Shown: positions 14,191 to 28,088 of the stretch, piece by piece
How the letters are laid out: each line of letters opens with the position of its first letter
How positions within the stretch are numbered: position 1 is the first letter of the stretch
Source of the DNA: Hippasteria phrygiana
Taxonomy: Eukaryota; Echinodermata; Asteroidea; Valvatida; Goniasteridae
Reading direction: 5' to 3'
DNA length: 64,000 nt
NCBI GenBank assembly: GCA_037893225.1
Contig: JAZGUH010000533.1
Coordinates: 2,108,001-2,172,000, forward strand
Made by a program: the position numbers and the translations under genes
The notes under the pieces: model-generated
The model's input: the letters and a program-made list of their open reading frames with translations, nothing else
Database searches by the model: none
What the model was told of the DNA's origin: nothing

Positions 14191-15772
14191 AGGCAAGTGT
14201 TTGTGGACAAACACAGGGCTGTTTCTAATTTTTTTATTGTTAGTTTGGATGTCAAATGTGTATGCAATATTTAAAGTTGTTTGTTTGTTAACAATGACGG
14301 AGGGATGAAGATGTTGTTATTGGATGTGTGAAGGATTGGTTTAAAAAAGGAATCGTGTACAAATGCTACGGGAAATAGCCTAGCGAATGCCCCTTTAAGA
14401 TGACATCACATAACATGTAATGACTTCATCATAACGTCATGTCAATTTTCATCTATGACACCGGGTGGCATACCTAAATAGTGTGTTTCAACTGAATCGG
14501 ACTTGTACATTTGTAGATATATGGCTTCGAAAAATGCCCCTTTAAGATGACGTCACGTGACATGTAATGACGTCATCATGACGTAAAAGTTAGGCACACA
14601 TTCTGAGCAGTTGGGGTAAGTGTCTGCCAAGTTTAAAAGTAGCCAAACTGGCCGGTAAGAAAGAAAACGTTTACAAATGCTATGGGCAATAATCTAGCGA
14701 GTGCCCCTTTAAGATGACACCACGTGACATGTTATGACTTGATCATAACGTCATGTCAATGTTCATCTATAACACCCGGTGGCATACCTAGATATTACGT
14801 TCCAACTTAATCGGACTTGTACTTTTGTAGATATATGGCTTCGAAAAATGCCCCTTTAAGATGACGTCACGTGACATGTGATGACATCATCATGACGTAA
14901 AAGTTCGGCACACATTGTGAGCAGTTGGTGTAAGTGTCTGCCAAGTTTAAAAGTAGCCAAAGTGGCCGGTAAGAAAGAAAACGTTTACAAATGCTATGTG
15001 CAATATTCTAGCGACTTGAAAAAATATTTTTTTTCATGACGTCATCATGACGTCACACAATTTGCGCTTTTTAGGGCATATCTTTGAGACATACCAAAGC
15101 TATAACAAAAAGAATTTTGAAAATATCTTGTTTTGTTCGCTAGATATATTGAAAAGAATGTTACGATTTTAATACTTCAAAAATTCAGCGACTTGAAAAA
15201 AGACTAGAAATCAACCCCTTTTATAAACATCAAGCACATAATAGCCATGGTTATCTGCCCGTCCCAGAATTCCTTTGTGTTATATTGAATTTGGTCTAAA
15301 TTTTGAAATGGCTGTCATTTCTTACTTGAGTGAGCCACGATCATGAAATTTTGGAATTGGGTACAGGAAAATTCAATGTATACATTTTTGTAATAGGATT
15401 GACCCTTACATGCGTTTAAAAAAAAACATATTTTTGATGACGTCATCATAACGTCACACAAATTTCGCTTTTTAGGGCATATCTTTGAGACATACCAAAG
15501 CTATAACAAAAAGAATTTTGAAAATACCTTGTTTTGTTCGCTAGATATATTGAAAAGAATGTTACGATTTTGAAATTTCAAAAATTCATAAAAAATCACG
15601 TGATGACGTAAGCATGACGTAAAAGTTCGGCATGCATCCTGAGCAGTTGGTCTAAGTGTCTGCTAAGTTTAAAGGCAATCGGCTGCATCAAAGTAGCCAA
15701 AGTGCCTGGTAGAAAGAAAACGTGTACAAAGTCTATGGGCAAAAAGTCTGAAAAAGAAGCAAAAAAAACTAG
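14191..15772. repeat. Array segment S6, minimal unit of 1,582 bp
   Basis: Same composition and the same CTAG-to-CTAG length as S4: standard head, two alpha-gamma rounds, two beta modules (CRE pairs near 15,037 and 15,437) and ACTAG at 15,768-15,772. One CRE near 15,437 is mutated (CATAACGTC). Confidence 0.85.
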
Positions 15773-15828
15773 AGCTTTGGTGTTTGTGGACAAACACAGG
15801 GCTGTTTCGTTTGGGGGGTTTTTGGTAG

Positions 15829-15975
15829 TTTGATTCTTAATTTTTGAGATTTCAATGGTGGATCAAAAAATCTCGTTTTACATTCATGGTCGTCTACGAC
15901 AGGTCATGCAATCACGTAGGCTTATTCATAATCGTTTTGGAAATGTGAGCATACAAGGAGTTGATGACCATGATT
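15829..15975 (+). pseudogene. Captured Helitron helicase fragment, best-preserved copy
   Basis: From 15,847 the match to 49,120-49,220 is very close: TCAATGGTGGATCAAAAAAT and CATGGTCGTCTACGACAGGT are both identical. By eye there are about six mismatches over roughly 100 bases plus one insertion of about 8 bases (GGCTTATT). This copy is nearer to the helicase than the copies at 2.7 and 36.7 kb, so it is less decayed or was captured later. Confidence 0.9.
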
Positions 15976-16474
15976 ACGTCATCAGACGTCACACATTTTT
16001 CACATTTATATTTAAGTGTGTATGACCTAAAAATATATTACAAGAATTATCAAAAATTGTTTAAAATTCATGTTAGATACCACGTTTCAACTTAATCGAA
16101 CTTGTACTTTTGTAGATAGATGGCTTCAAAAACTGCCCCTTTAAGATGACGTCACGTGACATGTGATGAAGTCATCATAATGTCATGTCAATTTTCATCT
16201 ATGAACCTGTAGATCTGCCTGGATATTACATTTCAACTTAATCGAACTTGTACTTTTGTTTATATGTGGCTTCAAAAACTGCCCCTTTAAGATGACGTCA
16301 CGTGACATGTGATGACATCAATCATGATAATGTCATGTCAATTTTCAGCTATAAACCTACTGGGCTACCTAGATATTACTTTTCAACTTAATCGAACTTG
16401 TACTTTTGTAGATATATAGCTTCAAAAACTGCCCCTTTAAGATGACGTCACGTGGCATGTGATGACGTCATCAT

Positions 16475-18395
16475 GTATGTCTGTAATTCAAAAAGAATGT
16501 TATAAGACGCCTGATTGTTTCTGTGCTTTTTACTGAATGCACTTGTTAAATACACAACTTTTTCTCTTCAACACTTTGTTTTCAGGCTTGTATTGGAGTA
16601 ACTTGCCTCTCAAATTTGAATCTTTATTAATATAATGTGATATGTTCTTGCTAAAAATGCATGTTGACATTGTGGCACGTAGGAAGCAATACAAATAATT
16701 CTTTGAAAACAAGACCTTTGAATGAAGAGAGTTATTTAATGAAGTCTTACTGGTATATTTTTATTACAGTATATAATTGAAAGAAAATACGGTCTTATTA
16801 ACCCTAACAGTCCAGAATTCTCCAATTTTAATATGATTTTCCACACACCCTAGGGAGGTACAGATAAATGCAAGGAAAGTCCGACATAATCTTGCTGGTC
16901 AAAAGTTTCTCTGCCACAATTGACAAACCTGTCAACTTTTTAGCGCAAGAGGGCAGTAGTACTTAAAAAAATACTCCTCTGGTTGGGTTTAGTGAATTGT
17001 AGAGGGCAGCATACGAGTTTACTGGTAAAAATTAGTTCACGGATTTTGTCCGGTGGCGCCTAGCACTGTATACCAAACTTAACTAACAATTTAAGGCAAA
17101 CACACACATAGAGCGGTGGGTGAGACCGAAGCATACCCAATGTAGTGTTTGAAGACGAAAAACCAGTAATTAACGCAACACACCTTAAAGAATGGACGGC
17201 TGAAACAAACTTGATTTGAGCAGTAGAAAATCACAGAACGCATTTTGTTTAATACATTGGGAATTATCAACTGGAAATTAAATGTAAGGTAATCCAAAAG
17301 ACGATTGAGACAACATTTACTTGAGTGGAACAAAATACAACAATTTTTTTTGAAAATTATGTTAAATCCTCCCAAATCACAGAACGCAAAACTTGTTTAC
17401 CTATGACGTAAAAAACATATTTCAAAAAGAATTACAATAAGAATTTGGAAAGAATGTTATAAGACGCATGATTGTTTCTGTGCTTTTCACTGAATGCACT
17501 TGTTAAATACACAACTTTTTCTCTTCAACATTTTGTTTTCAGGCTTGTATTGGAGTAACTTGCCTCTCAAATTTGAATCTTTATTAATATTATGTGATAT
17601 GTTCTTGATAAAAATGCATGTTGACATTGTGGCACGTAGGAAGCAATAAAAAGAATTCTTTGAAAACAAGACCTTTGAATAAAGAGAGTTATTTAATGAA
17701 GTCTTACTAGTATATTTTTATTACAGTATATAATTGAAAGAAAATACGGTCTTATTAAACCTAATAGTCCTGAATTCTCCAATTGTAATATGATTTTCCA
17801 CACACCCTAGGGAGGTACAATTAAATGCAAGGAAAGTTCGACATAATCTTACTGGTCAAAAGTTTCTCTGCCACAATTGACAAACCTGTCAACTTTTTAG
17901 CGCAAGAGGGCGGTAGTACTTAAAAAAACACTCCTCTGGTTGTGTTTAGTGAACTGTAGAGGGCAGCATACGAGTTTACTGGTAAAAACTCATTCACGGA
18001 TTTTGTCCGGTGGCGCCTAGCACTGTATACCAAACTTAACTAACAATTTCAGGCAAACACACACATAGAGCGGTGGGTGAGAGCGAAGCATACCCCATGT
18101 AGTGTTTGAAAACGGAAAACCAGTAATTAACGCAACACACCTTAAAGAATAGACGGCTGAAACAAACTTTATTTGAGCAGTAGAAAATCACAGAACGCAT
18201 TTTTTTTAATACATTGGGAATTATAAACTGGAAATTAAAAGTAAGGTAATCCAAAATACGATTGAGACAACATTTACTTGAGTGGAACAAAATACAACAA
18301 CTATTTTTGAAAATTATGTTAAATCCTCCCAAATCACAGAACGTAAAACTTGTTTACCTAAAAAACCTATTTCAAAAAGAATTACAATAAGAATT
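16475..18395. repeat. 957-bp unit, tandem dimer, copy 1
   Basis: GAATGTTATAAGACGC at 16,494 recurs at 17,451, giving a unit of 957 bp. The dimer is inserted in array DNA at a CAAAAAGAAT-type sequence. Each unit contains an AAGAGGGC and a TAGAGGGCAGC motif (e.g. 16,945-16,957 and 17,000-17,010), which resemble the CTCF core, plus GGTGGCGCCTAG. Cys/Phe-rich minus-strand frames (94-98 aa) recur in the copies but look like translated non-coding DNA. Confidence 0.85.
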
Positions 18396-21079
18396 TCGAA
18401 ATTAGCATGTTCAGTTGATGAGATAGGCCTTATAGCTTAAAGATTTAAAAGTAAAAAAATTACTATAAAATCATATGATGACGTCACCATAACGTCGCAT
18501 CAATTTTCATATATAACACATGCCGGCCTACAAGCATTCCTGACACAAAATTGTTTAAGATAATCTACTGGGCTACCTAGATATTACTTTTCAACTTAAT
18601 CTGACTTCTACTTCGGTAAAAATATGGCTTCGAAAAATGCCCCTTTCAGATGACGTCACGTGACATGTGATGACGTCATCATGACGTAAAAGTTCGGCAC
18701 ACATTGTGAGCAGTTGGGGTAAGTGTCTGCCAAGTTTAAAAGTAGCCAAACTGGCCGGTAAGAAAGAAAACGTTTACAAATGCTATAGGCAATAATCTAG
18801 CGAGTGCCCCTTTAAGATGACACCACGTGACATGTTATGACTTGATCATAACGTCATGTCAATGTTCATCTATAACACCCGGTGGCATACCTAGATATTA
18901 CGTTCCAACTTAATCGGTCTTGTACTTTTGTAAATATATGGCTTCGAAAAATGCCCCTTTAAGATGACGTCACGTGACATGTGATGACGTCATCATGACG
19001 TAAAGGTTCGGCACACATTGTGAGCAGTTGGGGTAAGTGTCTGCCAAGTTTAAAAGTAGCCAATGTGGCCGGTAAGAAAGTAAACGTTTACAAATGCTAT
19101 GGGCAATATTCTATCGACTTGAAAAATTTTTTTTTTTATGACGTCATCATGACGTCACACAATTTTCGCTTTTTAGGGCATATCTTTGAGACATACCAAA
19201 GCTATAACAAAAAGAATTTTGAAAATATCTTGTTTTGTTCGCTAGATATAGTGAAGAGAATGTTACGATTATAAAACTTCAAGAATTCAGCGACTTGAAA
19301 AAAGACTACAAATCAACCCTTTTTATAAACAGCATGCACATTTAAGCCATGGTTATCAGCCCTTCCCAGAATTCCTTTGTGTTATATTGAATTTGGTCTA
19401 AATTTTGAAATGGCTCCTATTTCTTACTTGAGTGAGCCACGATCACGAAATTTTGGAATTAGGTACAGGAAAATTCAATGTATACATTTTTGTAATCAGA
19501 TTGACCCTTACATGCGTTTAAAAAAAAATATATTGTTGATGACGTCATCATGACGTCACACAATTTTCGCCATTTAGGGCATATCTTTGAGACATACCAA
19601 AGCTGTAACAAAAATAATTTTGAAAATATCTTGTTTTGTTCGCTAGATATATTGAAAAGAATGTTACGATTTTAAAACTTCAAAAATTCAGCGACTTGAA
19701 AAAAGACTAGAAATCAACCCCTTTTATAAACAGCAAGCTCATAATAGCCATGGTTATCAGCCCGTCCCAGAATTCCTTTGTGTTATATTGAATTTGGTCT
19801 AAATTTTGAAATGGCTGTCATTTCTTACTTGAGTGAGCCACGATCATGAAATTTTGGAATTGGGTACAGGAAAATTCAATATATACATTTTTGTAATCGG
19901 ATTGACCCTTACATGCGTTAACAAAAAAACACATTTTTGATGACGTCATCATGACGTCACACAATTTTCGCAATTTAGGGCATATCTTTGAGACATACCA
20001 AAGCTATAAGAAAAAGAATTTTGAAAATATCTTGTTTTGTTCGCTAGATATAGTGAAGAGAATGTTACGATTATAAAACTTCAAGAATTCAGCGACTTGA
20101 AAAAAGACTACAAATCAACCCTTTTTATAAACAGCATGCACATTTAAGCCATGGTTATCAGCCCTTCCCAGAATTCCTTTGTGTTATATTGAATTTGGTC
20201 TAAATTTTGAAATGGCTCCTATTTCTTACTTGAGTGAGCCACGATCACGAAATTTTGGAATTAGGTACAGGAAAATTCAATGTATACATTTTTGTAATCA
20301 GATTGACCCTTACATGCGTTTAAAAAAAAATATATTGTTGATGACGTCATCATGACGTCACACAATTTTCGCCATTTAGGGCATATCTTTGAGACATACC
20401 AAAGCTGTAACAAAAATAATTTTGAAAATATCTTGTTTTGTTCGCTAGATATATTGAAAAGAATGTTACGATTTTAAAACTTCAAAAATTCAGCGACTTG
20501 AAAAAAGACTAGAAATCAACCCCTTTTATAAACAGCAAGCTCATAATAGCCATGGTTATCAGCCCGTCCCAGAATTCCTTTGTGTTATATTGAATTTGGT
20601 CTAAATTTTGAAATGGCTGTCATTTCTTACTTGAGTGAGCCACGATCATGAAATTTTGGAATTGGGTACAGGAAAATTCAATATATACATTTTTGTAATC
20701 GGATTGACCCTTACATGCGTTAACAAAAAAACACATTTTTGATGACGTCATCATGACGTCACACAATTTTCGCAATTTAGGGCATATCTTTGAGACATAC
20801 CAAAGCTATAAGAAAAAGAATTTTGAAAATATCTTGTTTTGTTCGCTAGATATAATTTAATGAATGTTACGATTTTCAAAATTCAAAAATTCATAAAAAA
20901 TCACGTGATGACGTCATCATGACGTAAAAGTTCGGCATGCATCCTGAGTAGTTGGTCTAAGTGTCTGTTAAGTTTAAAGGCAATCGGCTGCATAAAAGTA
21001 GCCAAAGTGCCTGGCAGAAAGAAATCGTGTACAAATGCTATGGGCAAAAGTCTGAAAAAGAAGAAAAAAAAAAAACTAG

Positions 21080-23061
21080 AGGCAAGTGTTTGTGGACAAA
21101 CACAGGGCTGTTTCGATTTTTTTTATTGTTAGTTTGGATGTCAAATGTGTATGCAATATTTAAAGTTGTTTGTTAGTTAGCAATGACGGAGGGATGAAGA
21201 TGTTGTTATTGGATGTGTGAAGGATTGGTTTAAAAAAAGGAATCGTGTACAAATGCTATGGGAAATAGCCTAGCGAATGCCCCTTTAAGATGACATCACA
21301 TAACATGTAATGACTTCATCATAACGTCATGTCAATTTTCATCTATGACACCGGGTGGCATACCTAAATGGTGTGTTTCAACTGAATCGGACTTGTACAT
21401 TTGTAGATATATGGCTTCGAAAAATGCCCCTTTAAGATGACGTCACGTGACATGTGATGACGTCATCATGACGTAAAAGTTAGGCACACATTCTGAGCAG
21501 TTGGGGTAAGTGTCTGCCAAGTTTAAAAGTAGCCAAACTGGCCGGTAAGAAAGAAAACGTTTACAAATGCTATGGGCAATAATCTAGCGAGTGCCCCTTT
21601 AAGATGACACCACGTGACATGTTATGACTTGATCATAACGTCATGTCAATGTTCATCTATAACACCCGGTGGCATACCTAGATATTACGTTCCAACTTAA
21701 TCGGACTTGTACTTTTGTAGATATATGGCTTCGAAAAATGCCCCTTTAAGATGACGTCACGTGACATGTGATGACGTCATCATGACGTAAAGGTTCGGCA
21801 CACATTGTGAGCAGTTGGAGTAAGTGTCTGCTAAGTTTAAAAGTAGCCAAAGTGGCCGGTAAGAAAGAAAAAGTTTACAAATGCTATGGGCAATATTCTA
21901 GCGACTTGAAAAAAGATTTTTTTTTATGACGTCATCATGACGTCACACAATTTTCGCTTTTTAGGGCATATCTTTGAGACATACCAAAGCTATAACAAAA
22001 AGAATTTTGAAAATATCTTGTTTTGTTCGCTAGATATATTGAAAAGAATGTTACGATTCCAAAAATTTAAAATTCAGCGACTTGAAAAAAGACTACAAAT
22101 CAACCCTTTTTATAAACAGCATGCTCATTTAAGCCATGGTTATCTGCCCTTCCCAGAATTCCTTTGTGTTATATTGAATTTGGTCTAAATTTTGAAACGG
22201 TTCCTATTTCTTACTTGAGTGAGCCACGACCATGAAATTTTGGAATTACGTACAGAAAAATTCAATGTATACATTTTTGTAATCGGATTGACCCTTACAT
22301 GCGTAAAAAAAAAAAAATATTGTTGATGACGTCATCATGACGTCACACAATTTTCGCCATTTAGGGCATATCTTTGAGACATACCAAAGCTATAACAAAA
22401 AGAATTTTGAAAATATCTTGTTTTGTTCGCTAGATATATTGAAAAGAATGTTACGATTTTAATACTTCAAAAATTCAGCGACTTGAAAAAAGACTAGAAA
22501 TCAACCCCTTTTATAAACAGCAAGCTCATAATAGCCATGGTTATCAGCCCGTCCCAGAATTCTTTTGTGTTATATTGAATTTGGTCTAAATTTTGAAATG
22601 GCTGTCATTTCTTACTTGAGTGAGCCACGATCATGAAATTTTGGAATTGGGTACAGGAAAATTCAATATATACATTTTTGTAATCGGATTGACCCTTACA
22701 TGCGTTAATAAAAAAACACATTTTTGATGACGTCATCATGACGTCACACAATTTTCGCAATTTAGGGCATATCTTTGAGACATACCAAAGCTATCAGAAA
22801 AAGAATTTTGAAAATATCTTGTTTTGTTCGCTAGATATAATTTAATGAATGTTACGATTTTCAAAATTCAAAAATTCATAAAAAATCACGTGATGACGTC
22901 ATCATGACGTAAAAGTTCGGCATGCATCCTGAGTAGTTGGTCTAAGTGTCTGTTAAGTTTAAAGGCAATCGGCTGCATAAAAGTAGCCAAAGTGCCTGGC
23001 AGAAAGAAATCGTGTACAAATGCTATGGGCAAAAGTCTGAAAAAGAAGAAAAAAAAACTAG
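21080..23061. repeat. Array segment S8 (1,982 bp = minimal unit + one beta)
   Basis: Standard head, alpha-gamma modules and three beta modules (CRE pairs near 21,927, 22,327 and 22,727). Its length is exactly 400 bp more than S4 and S6. Ends in an A-tract and CTAG at 23,058-23,061. Confidence 0.85.
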
Positions 23062-25167
23062 ATATTGCTTTTCAACTTAATCGGACTTATAATTTTGTTT
23101 ATATATGGCTTCATAAACAGCCCCTTTAAGATGACGTCACGTGACATGTGATGACGTCATCATAATGTCAAGTCACTTATCATATATAAACCTATATGTA
23201 CTGGGCTACCTAGATATTACTTTTCAACTTAATCGGACTGATACTTTTGTTTATATGGCCTTAAAAACTGCCCCTTTAAGATGACGTCACGTGACATGTG
23301 ATGACGTCATCATATAATGTCAATTCAATTTTCATATATAAACCTATATGTACTGGGCTACCTAGATATTACTTTTCAACTTAATCGGACGTGTACTTTT
23401 GTTTATATATGGCTCCAAAAACTGTCCCTTTAAGATGACGTCATGTGGCATGTGATGACGTCATCATCATGTCATGTCAATTTTCATCTATAAACCTACT
23501 GGGCTACCTAGGTATTATTTTTCTACTTAATCGGACTTGTACTTTTGTTTATATATGGCTTCAAAAACTGCCCCTTTAAAATGACGTCAAGGACATGTGA
23601 TGACGTCATCATAATGTCAAGTCAAATTTCATCTATAAACCAACTGGGCTACCTATGTATTATTTTTCAACTTAATCGGACTTGTACTTTTGTTTATATA
23701 TGGCTTCGAAAAATGCCCCTTTAAGATGACGTCACGTGACATGTGATGACGTCATCATGACGTAAACGTTCGGCACACATTGTGAGCAGTTGGGGTAAGT
23801 GTCTGCCAAGTTTAAAAGTAGCCAAAGTGGCCGGTAAGAAAGAAAACGTTTACAAATGCTATGGGCAATATTCTAGCGACTTGAAAAAAAGATTTTTGTT
23901 ATGACGTCATCATGACGTCACACAATTTTCGCTTTTTAGGGCATATCTTTGAGACATACCAAAGCTATAACAAAAAGCATTTTGAAAATATCTTGTTTTG
24001 TTCGCTAGATATATTGAAAAGAATGTTATGATTGAAATTTTTTATAATTTAGCGACTTGAAAAAAGACTACAAATCAACCCTTTTTATACACAGCATGCA
24101 CATTTAAGCCATGGTTATCTGCCCTTCCCAGAATTCCTTTGTGTTATATTGAATTTGGTCTAAATTTTGAAATGGCTCCTATTTCTTACTTGAGTGAGCC
24201 ACGATCATGAAATTTTGGAATTAGGTACAGGAAAATTCAATGTATACATTTTTGTAATCAGATTGACCCTTACATGCGTTTTTAAAAAGAATATTGTTGA
24301 TGACGTCATCATGACGTCACACAATTTTCGCCTTTTAGGGCATATCTTTGAGACATACCAAATCTATAACAAAAAGAATTTTGAAAATATCTTGTTTTGT
24401 TCGCTAGATATAGTGAAAAGAATGTTACGGTTTTAATACTTCAAAAATTCAGCGACTTGAAAAAAGACTAGAAATCAACCCCTTTTTATAAACAGCATGC
24501 ACATTTAAGCCATGGTTATCAGCCCTTCCCAGAATTCCTTTGTGTTATATTGAATTTGGTCTAAATTTTGAAATGGCTCCTATTTCTTACTTGAGTGAGC
24601 CACGATCATGAAATTTTGGAATTAGGTACAGGAAAATTCAATATATACATTTTTGTAATCGGATTAACCCTTACATGCGTAAAAAAAAAAAAACATTTTT
24701 GATGACGTCATCATGACGTCACACAATTTTTGCCTTTTAGGGCATATCTTTGAGACATACCAAACCTATAACAAAAAGAATTTTGAAAATATCTTGTTTT
24801 GTTCGCTAGATATATTAAAAAGAATGTTACGATTTTCAAATTTAAAAAATTCATAAAAAATCACGTGATGACGTCATCATGACGTAAAAGATCGGCATGC
24901 ATTCTGAGCAGTTGGTGTAAGTGTCTGTTAAGTTTAAAGGCAATCGGCTGCATAAAAGTAGCCAAAGTGCCTGGCAGAAAGAAATCGTGTACAAATGCTA
25001 TGGGCAAAAGTCTGAAAAAGAAAAAAAAAAAAAAAAGAAAAAAAAAAAAATCTTAACGAAAACAAGGGCTGTTTCGAAAAACTTTCGAAACAGCCAAAAA
25101 AAAGAAAAAAAAAAAAATCTTAACGAAAACAAGGGCTGTTTCGAAAAACTTTCGAAACAGCCAAAAA

Positions 25168-25199
<32 letters not shown>

Positions 25200-25397
25200 A
25201 TCTTAACGAAAACAAGGGCTGTTTCGTAAAACTACGAAACAGCCAAAAAATCTTAACGAAAACAAGGGCTGTTTCGAAAAACTTTCGAAACAGCCAAAAA
25301 AAAAAAAAAAGAAAAAAAAAAAAATCTTAACGAAAACAAGGGCTGTTTCGAAAAACTTTCGAAACAGCCAAAAAAAAAAAAAAAAAAAAAAAACTAG
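23062..25397. repeat. Array segment S9, headless; ends in hairpin cluster
   Basis: After CTAG the sequence jumps straight into the middle of an alpha module (ATATTGCTTTTCAACTTAAT), with no hairpin head, so this is a recombinant junction. Four alpha modules follow (to about 23,740), then gamma, three beta modules (near 23,903, 24,300 and 24,705) and five tandem hairpins before ACTAG at 25,393-25,397. Confidence 0.8.
25028..25397. repeat. Five tandem hairpins ending in CTAG (cluster 2)
   Basis: Units of TCTTAACGAAAACAAG plus a 28-29-base hairpin plus an A-tract, at 25,067-25,095, 25,134-25,162, 25,217-25,244, 25,267-25,295 and 25,341-25,369. Stems are 12-13 bp (GGCTGTTTCGAAA with TTTCGAAACAGCC) and perfect. 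The third has a paired change in both arms (CGTA / TACG). The cluster is followed by A-tract and ACTAG. Confidence 0.85.
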
Positions 25398-28088
25398 ACG
25401 GACGGTGTTTGTGGACAAACACAGGGCTGTTTCGCTTTTTATTTTTTTTAGTTTGGATGTGAAATGTGAATACAATAATTAAAGTTCGTCAAACAATCGC
25501 GCTCCTGCCAGTTTTCTTTGTTAGACTTTGAAAATGATTAAAGTTGTTTGTAATAGTCACTTGTGATGACGTCAAAATAACGTAATGTAAATTTTCATCT
25601 GTAAACTTGCTGACCTACCTAGATATTACATTTAAAATAATCAAACTTGTACTTTTGTAGATATACAATGTATGGCTTCAAAAACTGCCCCTTTAAGATA
25701 ACGTCACGGGACATGTGATGACGTCATCATAACGTCATGTCAATTTTCATCTATAAACCTGCTTGCCTACCCGACTATATATTACATTTCAAATAAATCG
25801 GAGCTGTACTTTTGTAGATATATGGCTTCGAAAAATGCCTCTTTAAGATAATGACACGAAACAAGTGATGACGTAATCATGACATCATAATTTTTGTAAT
25901 TTAAAATACCTACTGGGCTACCTAGATATTACTTTTGAACTTAATCGGACTTGTACTTTTGTTTATATATGGCTTCAAAAACTGCACCTTTAAGATGACG
26001 TCATGTAACATGTGATGACATCATAATAATGTCATGTAAATTTTCATCTATAAACCTATTGGGCAACCTAGATATTACTTTTCAACTTAATCAGACATGT
26101 ACTTCTTAATATATATGGATTCAAAAACTGCCCCTTTAAGATGACGTCACGTAACATGTGATGATGTCATCATAACGTAATGTCAATTTTCATCTATAAA
26201 CCTACTAGGCTACCTGGATATTACTTTTCAACTTAATCGGACTTGTACTTTTGTAGATATATAGCTTTGAAAAAATGCCCATTTAATATGACGTCACGTG
26301 ACATGTGATGACATCATCATGACGTAAAAGTTTGGCACACATTGTGAGCAGTTGGGGTAAGTGTCTACCAAGTTTAAAAGTAGCCAAAGTGGCCGGTAAG
26401 AAAGTAAACGTTTAAAAATGCTATGGGCAATAATCTAGCAAGTGCCCCTTTAAGATGACACCACGTGACATGTTATGACTTGATCATAACGTTATGTCCA
26501 TGTTTATCTATAACACCCGGTGGCATACCTAGATATTACGTTCCAACTTAATCGGACTTGTACTTTTGTAGATATATGGCTTCGAAAAATGCCCCTTTAA
26601 GATGACGTCACGTGACATGTGATGACGTCATCATAACATCATGTCAATGTTCATCTATAACACCCGGTGGCATACCTAGATATTACGTTTCAACTTAATC
26701 GGACTTGTACTTTTGTAGATATATGGCTTCGAAAAAATGCCCCTTTAAGATGACGTCACGTGACATGTGATGACGTCATCATGACGTAAATGTTCGGCAC
26801 ACATTGTTAGCAGTTGGCGTAAGTGTCTGCCAAGTTTAAAAGTAGCCAAAGTGGCCGGTAAGAAAGAAAACGTTTACAAATGCTATGTGCAATATTCTAG
26901 CGACTTGAAAAAAGAATTTTTTTTATGACGTCATCATGACGTCACACAATTTGCGCTTTTTATGGCATATCTTTGAGACATACCAAAGCTATAACAAAAA
27001 GAATTTTGAAAATATCTTGTTTTGTTCGCTAGATATATTGAAAAGAATGTTACGATTCTAAAACTTCAAAAATTTAGCGACTTGAAAAAAGACTAGAAAT
27101 CAATCCCTTTTATAAACAGCAAGCACATAATACCCATGGTTATCAGCCCTTCCCAGAATTCCTTTGTGTTATATTGAATTTGGTCTAAATTTTGAAATGG
27201 CTCCTATTTCATACTTGAGTGAGCCACGATCATGAAATTTTGGAATTAGGTACAGGAAAATTCAACGAATACCTTTTTGTAATCGGATTGACCCTTACAT
27301 GCGTTTAAAAAAAAAAGATTTGTTGATGACGTCATCATGACGTCACACAATTTTCGCTTTTTAGGGCATATCTTTGAGACATACCAAAGCTGTAACAAAA
27401 ATAATTTTGAAAATATCTTGTTTTGTTCGCTAGATATATTGAAAAGAATGTTACGATTTTAATACTTCAAAAATTCAGCGACTTGAAAAAAGACTAGAAA
27501 TCAACCCCTTTTATAAACAGCAAGCACATAATACCCATGGTTATCAGCCCTTCCCAGAATTCCTTTGTGTTATATTGAATTTGGTCTAAATTTTGAAATG
27601 GCTCCTATTTCATACTTGAGTGAGCCACGATCATGAAATTTTGGAATTAGGTACAGGAAAATTCAATGTATACATTTTTGTAATCGGATTGACCCTTACA
27701 TGCGTTTACAAAAAAACATATTTTTGATGACGTCATCATGACGTCACACAATTTTCGCAATTTAGGGCATATCTTTGAGACATACCAAAGCTATAAGAAA
27801 AAGAATTTTGAAAATATCTTGTTTTGTTTGCTAGATATAATTTAATGAATGTTACGATTTTCAAAATTCAAAAATTCATAAAAAATCACGTGATGACGTC
27901 ATCATGACGTAAAAGTTCGGCATGCATGCTGAGCAGTTGGTCTAAGTGTCTGTTAAGTTTAAAGGCAATCGGCTGCATAAAAGTAGCCAAAGTCCCTGGC
28001 AGAAAGAAATCGTGTACAAACGCTATGGGCAAAAGTCTGAAAAAGAAAAAAAAAAAAAAAAAAAAAAAAAAAAGAAAAAAAAAACTAG
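25398..28088. repeat. Array segment S10 with nested SINE fragment
   Basis: A standard head interrupted by a 50-bp SINE-tail insertion (25,487-25,536), then diverged alpha modules (25,560-26,340), gamma-alpha modules and three beta modules (near 26,925, 27,325 and 27,727). Ends in a long A-tract and ACTAG at 28,084-28,088. Confidence 0.8.
25487..25536 (+). mobile_element. 5'-truncated SINE tail with 9-bp target duplication
   Basis: A 50-bp insertion containing GCTCCTGCCAGTTTTCTTTG, flanked by ATTAAAGTT at 25,478-25,486 and 25,537-25,545. The uninterrupted form of the host sequence is seen in sister segments. The same tail sequence occurs at 39,637-39,698 (minus) and 40,720-40,812 (plus), defining a tRNA-derived SINE family. 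Confidence 0.75.

Larger units (their letters stand above)
15773..21079. repeat. Array segment S7, helicase head, carries 957-bp dimer
   Basis: The head has the hairpin and the best-preserved helicase fragment (15,829-15,975), followed by alpha modules. A 1.92-kb dimer of a 957-bp unit (16,475-18,395) follows. Gamma and beta modules resume after it, including an 802-bp tandem duplication (19,251 equals 20,053). Ends in ACTAG at 21,075-21,079. Confidence 0.85.

Noticed and set aside
24921..25475. Lys-rich and Phe-rich frames over the hairpin clusters, including a 183-residue frame at 36,214-36,765
   Set aside because: Translations of A-tracts and hairpin units. The repeats are not multiples of three and the frames differ between clusters.
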